The notes under the pieces were generated by a model. It saw only the letters and a list, made by a program, of their open reading frames with translations. It was not told the origin of the DNA and did not search any database. From assembly GCF_015169395.1 (NCBI RefSeq), contig NZ_CP063458.1:1860001-1924000 (forward strand): a stretch of 64,000 nucleotides of DNA, given 5' to 3'. A program made the position numbers and the translations under genes. The DNA comes from Humisphaera borealis. Lineage in GTDB: Bacteria; Planctomycetota; Phycisphaerae; Tepidisphaerales; Tepidisphaeraceae. Shown here in pieces: positions 45,285-54,235 of this stretch (positions are counted from its first letter, which is position 1; each line of letters begins with the position of its first letter).

Positions 45285-45410
45285 CTCCCGATGATGGTGA
45301 CCTTCGCGACGATGAATCTCAAGCGAATAGTCTGCTTTCTTCCCAGCGACCGAATGTGTTAGTCTTCCGGACTGCGGCCCATTTACACCGCGAAGGAACC
45401 ACGAGCGACG

Positions 45411-46619
45411 ATGTCCAAGACAGACGAAATTCTCTCCCGCGCGCAAGCCAGCCTCATCGGCAACTACGGACGCCTTCCGGTTGTAATGGACCGCGGCGAA
45501 GGGGCCTACCTCTGGGATGCCGAGGGCACGCGCTACATCGACCTTTTCGCGGGCTTTGGCGGCGGGATTTTGGGGCATTGCCAGCCGGATCTGGTCGCGG
45601 CGGTGCAGGCGCAGGCGGCGAAGCTCTGGCATGTCGGCAACACGTTCCATTCGCTGCCGCAAACGGAAATGGCCGAGCGACTGGTGAAGACGGCCTTTCC
45701 CGGCCGGGCGTTCTTTTGCCACAGCGGGCTGGAAGCGAACGAAGCCGCGATCAAGCTCGCCCGGCTGCGCGGACAATCCTTCTCCCCCAAGCGGTGGAAG
45801 GTGATCTCCATGCACCGTTCGTTCCACGGGCGGTCGCTGGCGACCATCGCCGCCACGGGGAACCCGGCGATTCGTGTCGGTTTTGAGCCGACGGTGCCCG
45901 GCTTTACCCACGTCGATCTCGGCGACCTTGAAGGGCTGACCGCGGCGATCGACGCCGAAACCGCGGGCGTGATCGTCGAGCCGATCCAGGGCGAAGGCGG
46001 CGTCCATCAGATGCCGCTCGAGTACGCGATCGAGCTCCGCCGCATCTGCGACGAGCGGCAGATCACGCTGATCTTCGACGAGGTCTGGACCGGCTGCGGG
46101 CGAACCGGCAAATGGTTCGGCCATCAGCATTTCAAGCGAGCCGATGGCAGCGTCGTCACGCCGGACATCATGACCATGGGCAAAGCGGTCGGCGGCGGGT
46201 TGCCGGTGGGCGTGATGTACGCTCGGCCCGAGGTCGCCGCGCTCTTCACCCCCGGCAAGCACGGCTGCACGCTGGGCGGCAACCCCATCTGCATGGCGGC
46301 GGCGAAGACGATCTTCGACGTCATCGAACGCGACGGCCTGCTCGGCCATGCCCAGACGCTCGGCGAGCACGCGATCGCCAGGCTGAAGAATGAGCCGTCC
46401 ATCAAGCAGAAGATTCAGCAGGTGCGCGGCAAGGGGCTGTTCATCGGCATCGAACTCAAGGAGCCGCCGACGGGTATTGTTGAGAGAGGCATCGCCAATG
46501 GCGTGCTGATCAACCTGACGAGCCAGAAGGTGGTTCGGCTCGCACCGCCGATGAATATCGACATCGACACCTGGAACCAGGGGCTGGACCTGGTGGTGAA
46601 GACGATCGCCGCGGGGTGA
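45411..46619 (+). CDS. Class III aminotransferase, acetylornithine aminotransferase-like
   Basis: A 402-residue PLP-dependent aminotransferase. YLWDAEGTRYIDLFAGFGG, FFCHSGLEANEAAIKLAR, VIVEPIQGEGGV, LIFDEVWTGCGRTG and TMGKAVGGG with PLP-binding Lys258 are all family features. The short length and the E-x-x-Q-G-E-G pattern fit acetylornithine/succinyldiaminopimelate aminotransferases, but ornithine- or 4-aminobutyrate-type activity cannot be ruled out. Divergent from the ADP-ribosylglycohydrolase gene, it is followed in the same direction by a lipoprotein and an aldehyde dehydrogenase. Confidence 0.85.
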   Translation: MSKTDEILSRAQASLIGNYGRLPVVMDRGEGAYLWDAEGTRYIDLFAGFGGGILGHCQPDLVAAVQAQAAKLWHVGNTFHSLPQTEMAERLVKTAFPGRAFFCHSGLEANEAAIKLARLRGQSFSPKRWKVISMHRSFHGRSLATIAATGNPAIRVGFEPTVPGFTHVDLGDLEGLTAAIDAETAGVIVEPIQGEGGVHQMPLEYAIELRRICDERQITLIFDEVWTGCGRTGKWFGHQHFKRADGSVVTPDIMTMGKAVGGGLPVGVMYARPEVAALFTPGKHGCTLGGNPICMAAAKTIFDVIERDGLLGHAQTLGEHAIARLKNEPSIKQKIQQVRGKGLFIGIELKEPPTGIVERGIANGVLINLTSQKVVRLAPPMNIDIDTWNQGLDLVVKTIAAG

Positions 46620-46651
46620 GACGCGCGAGAACCTTCGAGTAACGAGGACAC

Positions 46652-47650
46652 ATGCGAACGCCGAACGTCGATCGTCTAACGCAGAATATCGAATCGGATG
46701 CAGGATGTGGTCTGCATTCGACGTTCGGTGTTCGGCGTGCGACGTTCGGCGGTCGTACTTTCCGCCGTGTTGCGTTCACGGTGCTGATCCTCGGACTTTT
46801 GGGGACGGCACTCGTCTCAGGCTGTGGCGGCAAACCGCGCGCCGCGGTCGCCGCGACGCAGCCCGTCGATCCGATCGAGCAGGCACGCCGCGACAACTCC
46901 ATCGCGTTTCGCACGCCGGGGCAGTCGACGATCTTTTACCTCGACGTCTACCAAGTATCGGTGCCGATCGGCGCGGTCAGTCAGAGCGAGGAGTTCTGGC
47001 GGCTGGTGGATGAAGACCGCATCGACCCCGCCCGGCGCGACCTGCTGCTCAAGAACGGCGTTCGCGTCGGGATCGGGGAGACCGGCGACTGGGACTACTT
47101 CCGCAAACTGATCGAGAAGTCGCCGCACTTTGCCCGCACCGGATCGGCCGTCGCCACCGGCACGGGCACGCTGGAAATCACCATGAAGCAGAACGTCCTG
47201 ACGCAGGACATCTTTCTGCTTCGCGGGCAGGGGCACCTCTCCGGGCGCACCTACGACCGCTGCCATAACGTGCTCGGCGTCAGCTTCTGGCCCGACCCGC
47301 GCGAGGAAACGGTGATGCGGGTTTCCGTGTCGCCAACGGTTCGCTCGACGCGGACGTTCCTGGAATACAACCGCAAGAATGAAGAGAAGGAGCCGGCTTT
47401 CGTAGACCATACGCCGGAGTATCTGTACGACCTGAACCTCGACGTCCGGATCCCCGGCGATCGGTTTCTGGTCATGGGACTTTCGGAGGACGGTCGCTGG
47501 CCGACGAGCCTGGGGCATCAATTCCTGACCCTCGACGGTGATATCGAGAAGAAGGAACAGGTTTTGGTGTTCGTACCCCGCACGCGGGCAAGGCAAATGC
47601 CGGCGACCACGCAAGCCGCACCGGAAATCGATGCGGCTGCCAGGCAATAG
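46652..47650 (+). CDS. Predicted lipoprotein with a repeat-derived N-terminal extension
   Basis: A 332-residue protein. A lipoprotein signal (FTVLILGLLGTALVSGC, lipobox LVSGC) begins only after about 40 residues, which are the translation of a palindromic repeat (46655-46734). The ribosome site GAGG is in front of ATG 46652, so the repeat seems to lie between the start codon and the signal peptide. The mature part has no recognised domain; it includes FYLDVYQVSVPIGAVSQSEE and GDRFLVMGLSEDG. It may be a surface lipoprotein of unknown role. A later start just before the hydrophobic segment cannot be excluded. Confidence 0.65.
   Translation: MRTPNVDRLTQNIESDAGCGLHSTFGVRRATFGGRTFRRVAFTVLILGLLGTALVSGCGGKPRAAVAATQPVDPIEQARRDNSIAFRTPGQSTIFYLDVYQVSVPIGAVSQSEEFWRLVDEDRIDPARRDLLLKNGVRVGIGETGDWDYFRKLIEKSPHFARTGSAVATGTGTLEITMKQNVLTQDIFLLRGQGHLSGRTYDRCHNVLGVSFWPDPREETVMRVSVSPTVRSTRTFLEYNRKNEEKEPAFVDHTPEYLYDLNLDVRIPGDRFLVMGLSEDGRWPTSLGHQFLTLDGDIEKKEQVLVFVPRTRARQMPATTQAAPEIDAAARQ
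46655..46734. repeat. Palindromic repeat inside the 5' end of a coding sequence
   Basis: Arms 46655-46671 and 46718-46734 (17 nt) pair at 16 of 17 positions; the arm core is CGAACGTCGA with GAACGCCGAACG before it. The element starts directly after the ATG of the lipoprotein gene and is read in frame. Confidence 0.75.
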
Positions 47651-47707
47651 TGCCGGCTTGTGTTCCGGCAGTGTTCAACGACGCTTATCTCTCTTATTCT
47701 TCAACCC

Positions 47708-49297
47708 ATGAATCTCCACGGTAAGAATCTCATCGGCGGCGAGCAGTCCGGACAGGGCGAAACATTCGCCGCCGTCAATCCCGCCACTTCGCAAGCGCTT
47801 CCGACGAACTTCCACGAAGGCACGGCCGAAGAGGCCGATCGGGCGATGAAGCTGGCCCACGACGCCTTCCAGACCTTCCGCAAGACGAGCAAGAATGTCC
47901 GCGCCTCGCTGCTGGAAAACATCGCGCTCAACATCGAAGCGATCGGCGATGCCCTTCTGGAACGGGCCAATCTGGAAACAGCGCTGGGCATCCCCCGCCT
48001 GACCGGCGAGCGCGCCCGCACCTGCTTTCAGCTTCGCATGTTCGCCCGACTGGCGGAGGACGGGTCGTGGGTCGATGCCCGAATCGACAAGGCGATCCCC
48101 GACCGCAAGCCGCTGCCGCGGCCCGATCTGCGCCGCATGCTCATCGGCATGGGGCCGGTCGTCTCGTTCTCGTCCAGCAACTTTCCCCTGGCGATCTCCG
48201 TCGCCGGTAATGATCTGGTGTCGGCGTTCGCCGCCGGTTGCCCGATCGTGGTGAAGAACCACCCGAACCATCCGGGCACGTCGGAAATCATCGCAAGCGC
48301 GATCACCAAGGCGATTGCCGATCTGAAGCTGCCGCACGGCATTTTCTCGATGATCAACGGCCGCAAGACCGACATCGGCATGGCGCTGGTGAAGCACCCG
48401 CTGACAGAGGCCGTCGCGTTCACCGGCTCGCTGCGCGGCGGGCGGGCGATCTTCGACGCCGCCAACAGCCGGCCGGTGCCGATTCCCGTCTTCGCCGAGA
48501 TGGGCAGCGTGAACCCGGTCTTCCTGCTGCCGGGCGCGCTCGCCGAGCGCGGACCCAAGATCGCCGAGGCGTACAAGAACTCGATGACGGTCAGCGTCGG
48601 GCAGATGTGCACGAACCCCGGCGTTGTCGTTGGCCTGAAGGGCGACGCGGCGACGGCGTTCGTGTCGGCCGCCGGCAAGCTGGTCGAGGAGACGCCATCC
48701 GGCACGATGCTTTATGCCGGCATCCGCGACGGCTTCGAGAAGGAAGTCGGCAAGTTCGAAAAGGTGCCCGGCGTCAGCGTCGTCGCCCGCAGCAAGACCG
48801 AGCCCGATGCCACCAAGACCCAGGCCCGACCCACGCTGCTGACCACCGACGCCCGCACGTACCTGGCCAACCCGCTGCTGAAGGAAGAGGCGTTCGGCCC
48901 GGCGTCGATCTTCGTCGCCGGCGAATCGAAGGAAGACCTGCTGGCGATCGCCAGAACGATGGACGGCAGCCTGACGGCGACCATCCACGGCACGCCCGAG
49001 GATCTGAAGGAATACGCCGACCTCGTGCGACTGCTCGAGCAGAAGGCCGGCCGACTGGTGTTCAACGGATTCCCCACCGGCGTCGAAGTCGTCCCCAGCC
49101 AGCAGCACGGCGGGCCGTACCCGTCGACAACGGACGTCCGCACCACCAGCGTCGGCACGGCAGCCATTCAGCGGTTTGTCCGCCCGGTGTCGTATCAGGA
49201 CTTCCCGCAGTCGTCGCTGCCGGATGAACTGAAAGACGAGAACCCGCTGGGAATTTGGCGGATGGTGGAAGGGAAGCTGACGAAGGACACGCTGTAG
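47708..49297 (+). CDS. NADP-type aldehyde dehydrogenase, alpha-ketoglutarate semialdehyde (2,5-dioxovalerate) type
   Basis: A 529-residue aldehyde dehydrogenase. The catalytic cysteine is C301 in VGQMCTNPG and the general base E264 in FAEMGSVNP. The start with NLHGKNLIGGE, the FSSSNFPLAISVAGND segment and the GQMCTNPG pattern match the subfamily that oxidises 2,5-dioxovalerate to 2-oxoglutarate in the non-phosphorylating pentose and hexuronate pathways. The first frame start at 47660 is unsupported; ATG 47708 matches the family. No other gene of those pathways is adjacent, so the substrate is an inference. Confidence 0.87.
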   Translation: MNLHGKNLIGGEQSGQGETFAAVNPATSQALPTNFHEGTAEEADRAMKLAHDAFQTFRKTSKNVRASLLENIALNIEAIGDALLERANLETALGIPRLTGERARTCFQLRMFARLAEDGSWVDARIDKAIPDRKPLPRPDLRRMLIGMGPVVSFSSSNFPLAISVAGNDLVSAFAAGCPIVVKNHPNHPGTSEIIASAITKAIADLKLPHGIFSMINGRKTDIGMALVKHPLTEAVAFTGSLRGGRAIFDAANSRPVPIPVFAEMGSVNPVFLLPGALAERGPKIAEAYKNSMTVSVGQMCTNPGVVVGLKGDAATAFVSAAGKLVEETPSGTMLYAGIRDGFEKEVGKFEKVPGVSVVARSKTEPDATKTQARPTLLTTDARTYLANPLLKEEAFGPASIFVAGESKEDLLAIARTMDGSLTATIHGTPEDLKEYADLVRLLEQKAGRLVFNGFPTGVEVVPSQQHGGPYPSTTDVRTTSVGTAAIQRFVRPVSYQDFPQSSLPDELKDENPLGIWRMVEGKLTKDTL

Positions 49298-49422
49298 GAA
49301 CCCACTGCAGACCGATGTTGCGAGAGCCCAGCGACTCTGTCGCGGGGACAGTCCATTCGCGATACCGCGAAGCGACTGGCAGGTTCCATGGCGAGCGTAT
49401 GGGATCGGGTGTTCCAAATGAG

Positions 49423-49453
49423 GGACGTCGCGCCTTATGAAGACGCGACGTCC
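49423..49453. terminator. Hairpin between convergent genes, likely bidirectional terminator
   Basis: A perfect 10-bp stem GGACGTCGCG / CGCGACGTCC with an 11-nt loop lies between the stops of the aldehyde dehydrogenase (plus, 49297) and the MoxR-like ATPase (minus, 49499). Confidence 0.6.
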
Positions 49454-49498
49454 TTCGTTGGTCGTATGTTCTGGTCCGAAATGCGGACCCTACCGCGA

Positions 49499-50932
49499 TT
49501 ACTTCTTAAAGAACGTCTTCCCTTTGCCACTGTACTTGCTCAGCCGGTTGTTGACGTACAACCCTTCCAGCAGGAACTCGCCGACGCTCGCCAGCATGCC
49601 GGCGTCGTTGGGATTCAGCTTCAGTTCTTTGGCAAGTTGAGCTGCTGACTGCGGCAGCGTTTTGACCGCCTTCATGTTGGCGACGAACTCTTCGCCGCTC
49701 AGGTCGTCGCCGGCGGGGAAGGTGAGATTGCCCTTGAACTGCTCGACGATCGGCTCGTAGTCGTTCTCGTCGGCGTATCGGCCGAAGACCTTCTTCACCG
49801 CTTCGCCGATCAGGCTCTTGAGGAGTTTCTCTTCCGCGCCTTCTTCCTCGCTCAGCGTCATTTCGATCTTGCCGCGGCAACTGGCGGTCAGGAAGTTCAG
49901 ATCGCAAATCCGCGGGACGACCTCCCCCTCGCCGGTCGTCAGGCCCCGGCGTTCGCTGTTGCTGATCAGGGTTTCCAGGTTCGCGATGCTCGTCCGCACC
50001 GACACGCCACTCGCCTGGCTCACGTGCGGGCTCGACCGCGCCAGCCGTACCACTTCCTCGACGATCTCGCTCATGAATCGCGGCACTTCCACCTTCACGC
50101 CCGACCCGCTCTCGCCGGCTTCGCGCGCCGTCCAGGCGTTGTCCTCGGCGATCTTGATGCTCTCGTCCAACGACTCAGGATAGTGCGTGCGAATCACCGA
50201 CCCGATGCGGTCCTTCAACGGCGTCACAATGCGGCCGCGGTTGGTGTAGTCTTCGGGGTTGGCGCTGAAAACGAGGAAGACGTCCAGATCCAGCCGGATG
50301 GGATAACCGCGAATCTGCACGTCCCGCTCTTCCAGCACGTTGAACAAACCGACCTGGATGCGCGGGGCCAGGTCCGGCAGCTCGTTGATCGCGAAGATAC
50401 CCCGGTTGGACCGCGGGATCAGCCCGAAGTGCATCGTGCTTTCGTCCGACAGGTATCGGCCCTCGGCGTGCTTGACCAGGTCGATCTCGCCGATCAGGTC
50501 GGCGATAGTCACGTCCGGCGTGGCGAGCTTTTCCTTGTATCGGTCCTTGCGATGGACCCATTCGATCGGGGCATCGTCGCCATGCTCCACAATCAGTCGT
50601 TTGCCGGTGCGGGTGGTCGGGCGGATCGGGTCGTCGTTGATCTCGGTACCGGCGAGCGCGGGCATCCATTCGTCGAGCAGGTCGGGCAGCATGCGCAGAA
50701 TGCGCGTCTTCGCCTGGCCGCGCAGGCCGAGAAGCAGCATGTCATGCTTTGACAGGATGCCGTTGACGATCTGCGGAACCACCGTATCGCGATAGCCAAG
50801 AATCCCGGGGAAAAGCTCTTCGCCGGCCCGGAGTTTCTTGATCAGGTTCCGGCGGAGTTCGTCCTTGACCGAGCAAGGCTGGTAGCCGGTTTCCTTCAGT
50901 TGACCAACAGTCGCGGCACGGGGGTGAGTCAT
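49499..50932 (-). CDS. MoxR/magnesium-chelatase-like AAA+ ATPase
   Basis: A 477-residue cytoplasmic AAA+ protein. The N-terminal half contains Walker A-like LLLGLRGQAKTRILRMLPDL, a Walker B region GIFAINELPDLAPRIQVGLF and sensor-1-type VFLVFSANPEDYTNRGRIV, with LKDRIGSVIRTHYP as an arginine-finger region. The C-terminal half is helical and holds a stretch similar to the lid of magnesium chelatase subunits. Family members remodel protein complexes and usually partner with a von Willebrand factor A protein, which is not found next to this gene. The start is ATG 50932; the frame further upstream belongs to no gene. Confidence 0.85.
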   Translation of the reverse strand: MTHPRAATVGQLKETGYQPCSVKDELRRNLIKKLRAGEELFPGILGYRDTVVPQIVNGILSKHDMLLLGLRGQAKTRILRMLPDLLDEWMPALAGTEINDDPIRPTTRTGKRLIVEHGDDAPIEWVHRKDRYKEKLATPDVTIADLIGEIDLVKHAEGRYLSDESTMHFGLIPRSNRGIFAINELPDLAPRIQVGLFNVLEERDVQIRGYPIRLDLDVFLVFSANPEDYTNRGRIVTPLKDRIGSVIRTHYPESLDESIKIAEDNAWTAREAGESGSGVKVEVPRFMSEIVEEVVRLARSSPHVSQASGVSVRTSIANLETLISNSERRGLTTGEGEVVPRICDLNFLTASCRGKIEMTLSEEEGAEEKLLKSLIGEAVKKVFGRYADENDYEPIVEQFKGNLTFPAGDDLSGEEFVANMKAVKTLPQSAAQLAKELKLNPNDAGMLASVGEFLLEGLYVNNRLSKYSGKGKTFFKK

Positions 50933-51027
50933 GAGCAGGGTATCTCCAGATTGGGTCACGGGAGATGGTAGGACAGTAAAGGCGTTCTGGGGAGTAAATC
51001 TGTTGAAGACAGAGACGGCGAGACTCA

Positions 51028-51402
51028 CTACAAATCCACGTCCCGGTCTTTTCCGTCTTCCGGCTCCACCTTCGCCCGGCGACCAGCCTCCGCCCAGGCG
51101 TCTACGTATACCGTCGGTTTGGCTCGGGCCAGCGGGGCGCGGGGAAAGAAAAACCGGCCCGGGCGGAACGTCAGCAGCAGGCCGGCGAACAGCACAAACA
51201 GCACCACGCAGAGCATCAGGACCGCGGTCGCCTGCAGGTGCTCGCGCTGCCGCTGGTCTGCGTCCTTCATCGCCGCCATCGCCGGCAGCAGATAGAGCTT
51301 CATCGCGGCCAACAGGACCAGGCTGAACACGATCAGGAAGATGATCGCACGGACGAGCACGCGGCCAGGGCGGGGCAAGGTTCTCCCGATGCGTGCACTC
51401 AT
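51028..51402 (-). CDS. Small membrane protein (124 aa), unknown function
   Basis: This protein has two membrane helices (VRAIIFLIVFSLVLLAAMKL and AVLMLCVVLFVLFAGLLLTF) separated by a short charged loop (DADQRQREHLQ), followed by an Arg/Pro-rich and acidic cytoplasmic-looking tail. No family is recognised. It lies 95 bp upstream of the MoxR-like gene on the same strand and downstream of dnaJ-like, so it may be co-transcribed with either. Confidence 0.65.
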   Translation of the reverse strand: MSARIGRTLPRPGRVLVRAIIFLIVFSLVLLAAMKLYLLPAMAAMKDADQRQREHLQATAVLMLCVVLFVLFAGLLLTFRPGRFFFPRAPLARAKPTVYVDAWAEAGRRAKVEPEDGKDRDVDL

Positions 51403-51491
51403 GATCGGTTAACTCCGCCAAGCATAAAGCCGGGTGTCTTTCATCCGGATGCACACTTTGCCGCCGGACGGCAGGCACTCGACATTCACAG

Positions 51492-52463
51492 CTACAGCAC
51501 GACCGGCCGTTTAGCTTGCAGCGTCCTGATCACTTCCTTGTCCTCTTCGTCGAGGTCTTTCGGAACGATGATCTTGATCACGCAAAGCTGGTCACCCTTC
51601 TCGTCGCCGCGGAACACACCTCGGCCCTTGATCCGCAGCTTCGCCCCGCTGCTGGTTCCCGGCGGAATCGTGATCGTCACCGGTCCGTCAAGGGTCTGCA
51701 CGTTAGCCTTGGTGCCGAGCATCGCGTCATACACGCTCACGGGGACATCTATCAGGATGTCCAGTTCGTCCCGGCGAAATTGTTCGTGCGGGCGGACAGA
51801 CGTCACGATGTAGAGGTCGCCGGCCTCGCCGCCGTGCACATGCTGGCCCTTGCCCTTCAGGCGGACCTTGCTGCCGTCCTTGACCCCGGCGGGGATCTTA
51901 ATGTCGATCGTTTCCAGCCGTCCGTCGCGGTTGATCTGCAACGGCAGATTGACGCCCCGTGCAGCCTGATCGAAGTTCAGCGTGACGGCATGTTCGATAT
52001 CCGCCCCGCGAGCCGGGGCGACCGGTTCGGCGTGTCCGCGTGCCCGCCCGCCCCGCGACTGAGTCCGGGCCCCACCGCCACCGGCGCCGCGGCCGAAGAA
52101 CTGCTCGAAGATGTCGCCAAAATCGCCGGCGTTTGAAAAATCCTTCGGATCGAAATCCTGGACCGATGCGCCCCCGGCGTTCCAGTTGCCGCGGCCACCG
52201 GCGGGATTGCGCGGAAATCCGCCGAACGGATCGCCACCATTGGGCCCGGCATGGCCGAACTGGTCGTACTCCTTGCGCTTCTGCTCGTCCGAGAGAACGT
52301 CGTACGCTTCTTGGACTTCCTTGAACTTCTCTTCCGAGCTCTTGTTATTCTTGTTGACGTCGGGGTGATGCTGGCGGACCAGCTTTCGATGCGCCCGCCG
52401 AATCTCTTCGACGGTGGCCGACTTGGAGACACCCAAAACTTCGTAGTAGTCGCGTTTGGCCAT
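51492..52463 (-). CDS. DnaJ-type co-chaperone without zinc finger (CbpA-like)
   Basis: A 323-residue type II J-protein. The J domain (residues 4-70, HPD at 33-35 in VRQHHPDVN) stimulates DnaK ATPase; a Gly/Phe-rich linker (GGDPFGGFPRNPAGGRGNW, FFGRGAGGGG) is followed by the DnaJ C-terminal peptide-binding domains (IKIPAGVKDGSKVRLKGKG, ITIPPGTSSGAKLRIKGRG). The four CxxCxGxG zinc repeats of DnaJ are absent, so it is CbpA-like. It is expressed divergently from the AIM24 gene. Confidence 0.92.
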   Translation of the reverse strand: MAKRDYYEVLGVSKSATVEEIRRAHRKLVRQHHPDVNKNNKSSEEKFKEVQEAYDVLSDEQKRKEYDQFGHAGPNGGDPFGGFPRNPAGGRGNWNAGGASVQDFDPKDFSNAGDFGDIFEQFFGRGAGGGGARTQSRGGRARGHAEPVAPARGADIEHAVTLNFDQAARGVNLPLQINRDGRLETIDIKIPAGVKDGSKVRLKGKGQHVHGGEAGDLYIVTSVRPHEQFRRDELDILIDVPVSVYDAMLGTKANVQTLDGPVTITIPPGTSSGAKLRIKGRGVFRGDEKGDQLCVIKIIVPKDLDEEDKEVIRTLQAKRPVVL

Positions 52464-52573
52464 GGTTGCAGTCGCCTCCGGCGCAAGAACAGTTCGCTTG
52501 AGGCGCGTGGGGTGATTGTAGCAGTGAAAATCGTGGCTACCATTCTTCCGACACCACTTTGGAGCGATAACGC

Positions 52574-53581
52574 ATGAATGAATGGTACCTCATCGAAAAC
52601 GGGCAGAGCGTTGGCCCGATAACCCTCGACGCGCTGGTTGCCAGGCTTCCGGCGGCCGGCGGGCCCCAGGCGATGGTCTACGGCCCGGGCATGACCAACT
52701 GGTCCGCGGCGGCTCAGGTACCTGCCGTGGCGTCTCGCATGGGCGGGTTCCGCAGCGCTCCCGGTGCTCCGCCGTTGCCGCCCGGCGCCGGCCGACGGGC
52801 CGACGTCATCGACTACGAGATCTTCGGCAACGAGATGCAGTACGTCGAAGTCACCCTCGACCCCGGCGAGATGGCGCTCGCCGAGCCCGGCGGCATGATG
52901 TTCATGGAGCCCGGAATCGTCATGCAAACCGTCTTCGGCGATCCCTCGGCTCCACAGCAGCAGGGGTTCCTCGGCAAACTCATGACCGCCGGCAAACGCA
53001 TGGTCACCGGCGAATCGCTGTTCATGTCCACCTTCACCAACCAGGGCCACGGCCGCCAGAAGATCGCGTTTGCCGCGCCTTATCCCGGCAAAATCATCCC
53101 GATCCATCTCGAACAGCACCAGGGTGAACTGATCTGTCAGAAAGACTCCTTCCTCGCCGCCGCCCGCGGCGTTTCAATCGCGATCGCGTTCCAGAAGAAA
53201 ATCGGCGTCGCCCTCTTCGGCGGCGAAGGGTTCATCATGCAGCGCCTCACCGGCGAAGGGATCGCTCTGCTCCACGCCGGCGGCACCATCATGGAACGAG
53301 TCCTCCAGCCCGGCGAAACCCTTCGCGTCGATACCGGCTGCATTGTCGCGATGCAGCGAAGCGTCCAGTACGACATCCAGTTCACCGGCGGCTTCAAGAA
53401 CTCCCTTTTCGGCGGCGAAGGACTCTTTCTGGCCACCGTCACCGGCCCGGGTAAGGTGTGGCTGCAATCGCTGCCCTTCGCCCGCCTCGCCGGCCGCGTC
53501 CTGGCCAATGCCTCCGGCCGAGGGAAAGACGAGGGGAGCGTCCTCGGAAACCTTGGCGGGTTCCTGGGAAACAGCGACTGA
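52574..53581 (+). CDS. GYF_2-AIM24 (TIGR00266) fusion protein
   Basis: A 335-residue protein. The first ~55 residues (WYLIENGQSVGPITLDALVA ... NWSAAA) are a GYF_2-type domain, common in bacterial membrane or proline-binding proteins. The rest, from YEIFGNEMQYVEVTLDPGEM to FARLAGRVLANA, is an AIM24/DUF124 (TIGR00266) domain, a jelly-roll or cupin-like fold of unknown function related to the yeast mitochondrial protein Aim24. No signal peptide is seen. It is followed by the composite repeat array 2. Confidence 0.88.
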   Translation: MNEWYLIENGQSVGPITLDALVARLPAAGGPQAMVYGPGMTNWSAAAQVPAVASRMGGFRSAPGAPPLPPGAGRRADVIDYEIFGNEMQYVEVTLDPGEMALAEPGGMMFMEPGIVMQTVFGDPSAPQQQGFLGKLMTAGKRMVTGESLFMSTFTNQGHGRQKIAFAAPYPGKIIPIHLEQHQGELICQKDSFLAAARGVSIAIAFQKKIGVALFGGEGFIMQRLTGEGIALLHAGGTIMERVLQPGETLRVDTGCIVAMQRSVQYDIQFTGGFKNSLFGGEGLFLATVTGPGKVWLQSLPFARLAGRVLANASGRGKDEGSVLGNLGGFLGNSD

Positions 53582-53599
53582 CGAACCTCACACGGCTCC

Positions 53600-53987
53600 G
53601 CCGAACGAACCCGAGGCGTTTCGCCGAACGAACCCGAGAACGTCCGGTGCCACGGGTCGGCGGTACTCCGCAGACCCGTGCGCGCACACGGCCAATACCA
53701 CGGGTCTCCGGAGTACCGGCGACGCCGTGGCACCAGGTGGTACCGCTCCGCCAAACGAACCCGACTTCGCCAAACGAACCCGACAACGTCCAATGCCATG
53801 GGTCGGCGGCACCCCGCAGACCCGTGGCACCGGACGCGGCCGACGGCACGGGTCTCCGGAGTACTGGCGACGCCGTGGCACCAGGTGGTGCCGCTCCGCC
53901 AAACGAACCCGACTTCGCCAAACGAACCCGGCGCGGTTCCGCCAAACGAACCCGGCAACGTCCGGTGCCGCTCCGCCGAACGAACCC
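53600..53987. repeat. Composite repeat array 2: 8 GCC(G/A)AACGAACCC units and two paired-hairpin elements
   Basis: The 13-mer GCCGAACGAACCC (complement of the array 1 unit) starts at 53600, 53623 and 53975; its variant GCCAAACGAACCC starts at 53750, 53769, 53898, 53917 and 53941. Two family D elements lie at 53646-53734 and 53792-53882. The block joining them (13-mer, short spacer with GACTTC, 13-mer, hairpin element) is the inverse of the block at 41863-41950 in array 1. It begins 19 bases after the AIM24 stop codon. Confidence 0.9.
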
Positions 53988-54209
53988 GACGCCGTTTTGC
54001 CGCATCTGCCGGCTCGGGGCGGGGACGCAATACACGATCTCTCGAGCCGATCGCAGGCGATCGCACGAGGGGGTGCCGAGGCGAACGCGACTTTTCTCCG
54101 GCGCGACACATCTACCGCGGACGGATCACACCCATCCTCGATCGATCGCCGGTGAGCCACGACAGGCGCATCGCCAGCCCGATTTAGTTCGGTATATGTT
54201 AAGTTGCGG

Positions 54210-54235
54210 CCGCAAAAATGCAACCGCAAAAATGC
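54210..54235. promoter_or_regulatory. Direct repeat CCGCAAAAATGC upstream of dapA
   Basis: The 12-mer CCGCAAAAATGC occurs twice with a 14-bp period, 150-180 bases before dapA, followed by a partly complementary GCATTTCGGCC. It could be an operator or part of a leader structure, but no known riboswitch pattern was recognised. Confidence 0.3.

Noticed and set aside
45285-46370. Long N-terminal extension of the ADP-ribosylglycohydrolase
   Set aside because: The extension is antisense to the aminotransferase gene and has no family match.
47675-49417. A 580-residue minus-strand frame opposite the aldehyde dehydrogenase
   Set aside because: It is antisense to a complete enzyme with catalytic residues and has no domain of its own.
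50933-51478. N-terminal extension of the MoxR-like ATPase
   Set aside because: It overlaps a small membrane-protein gene in another frame and its residues are Arg/Pro-rich shadow sequence.
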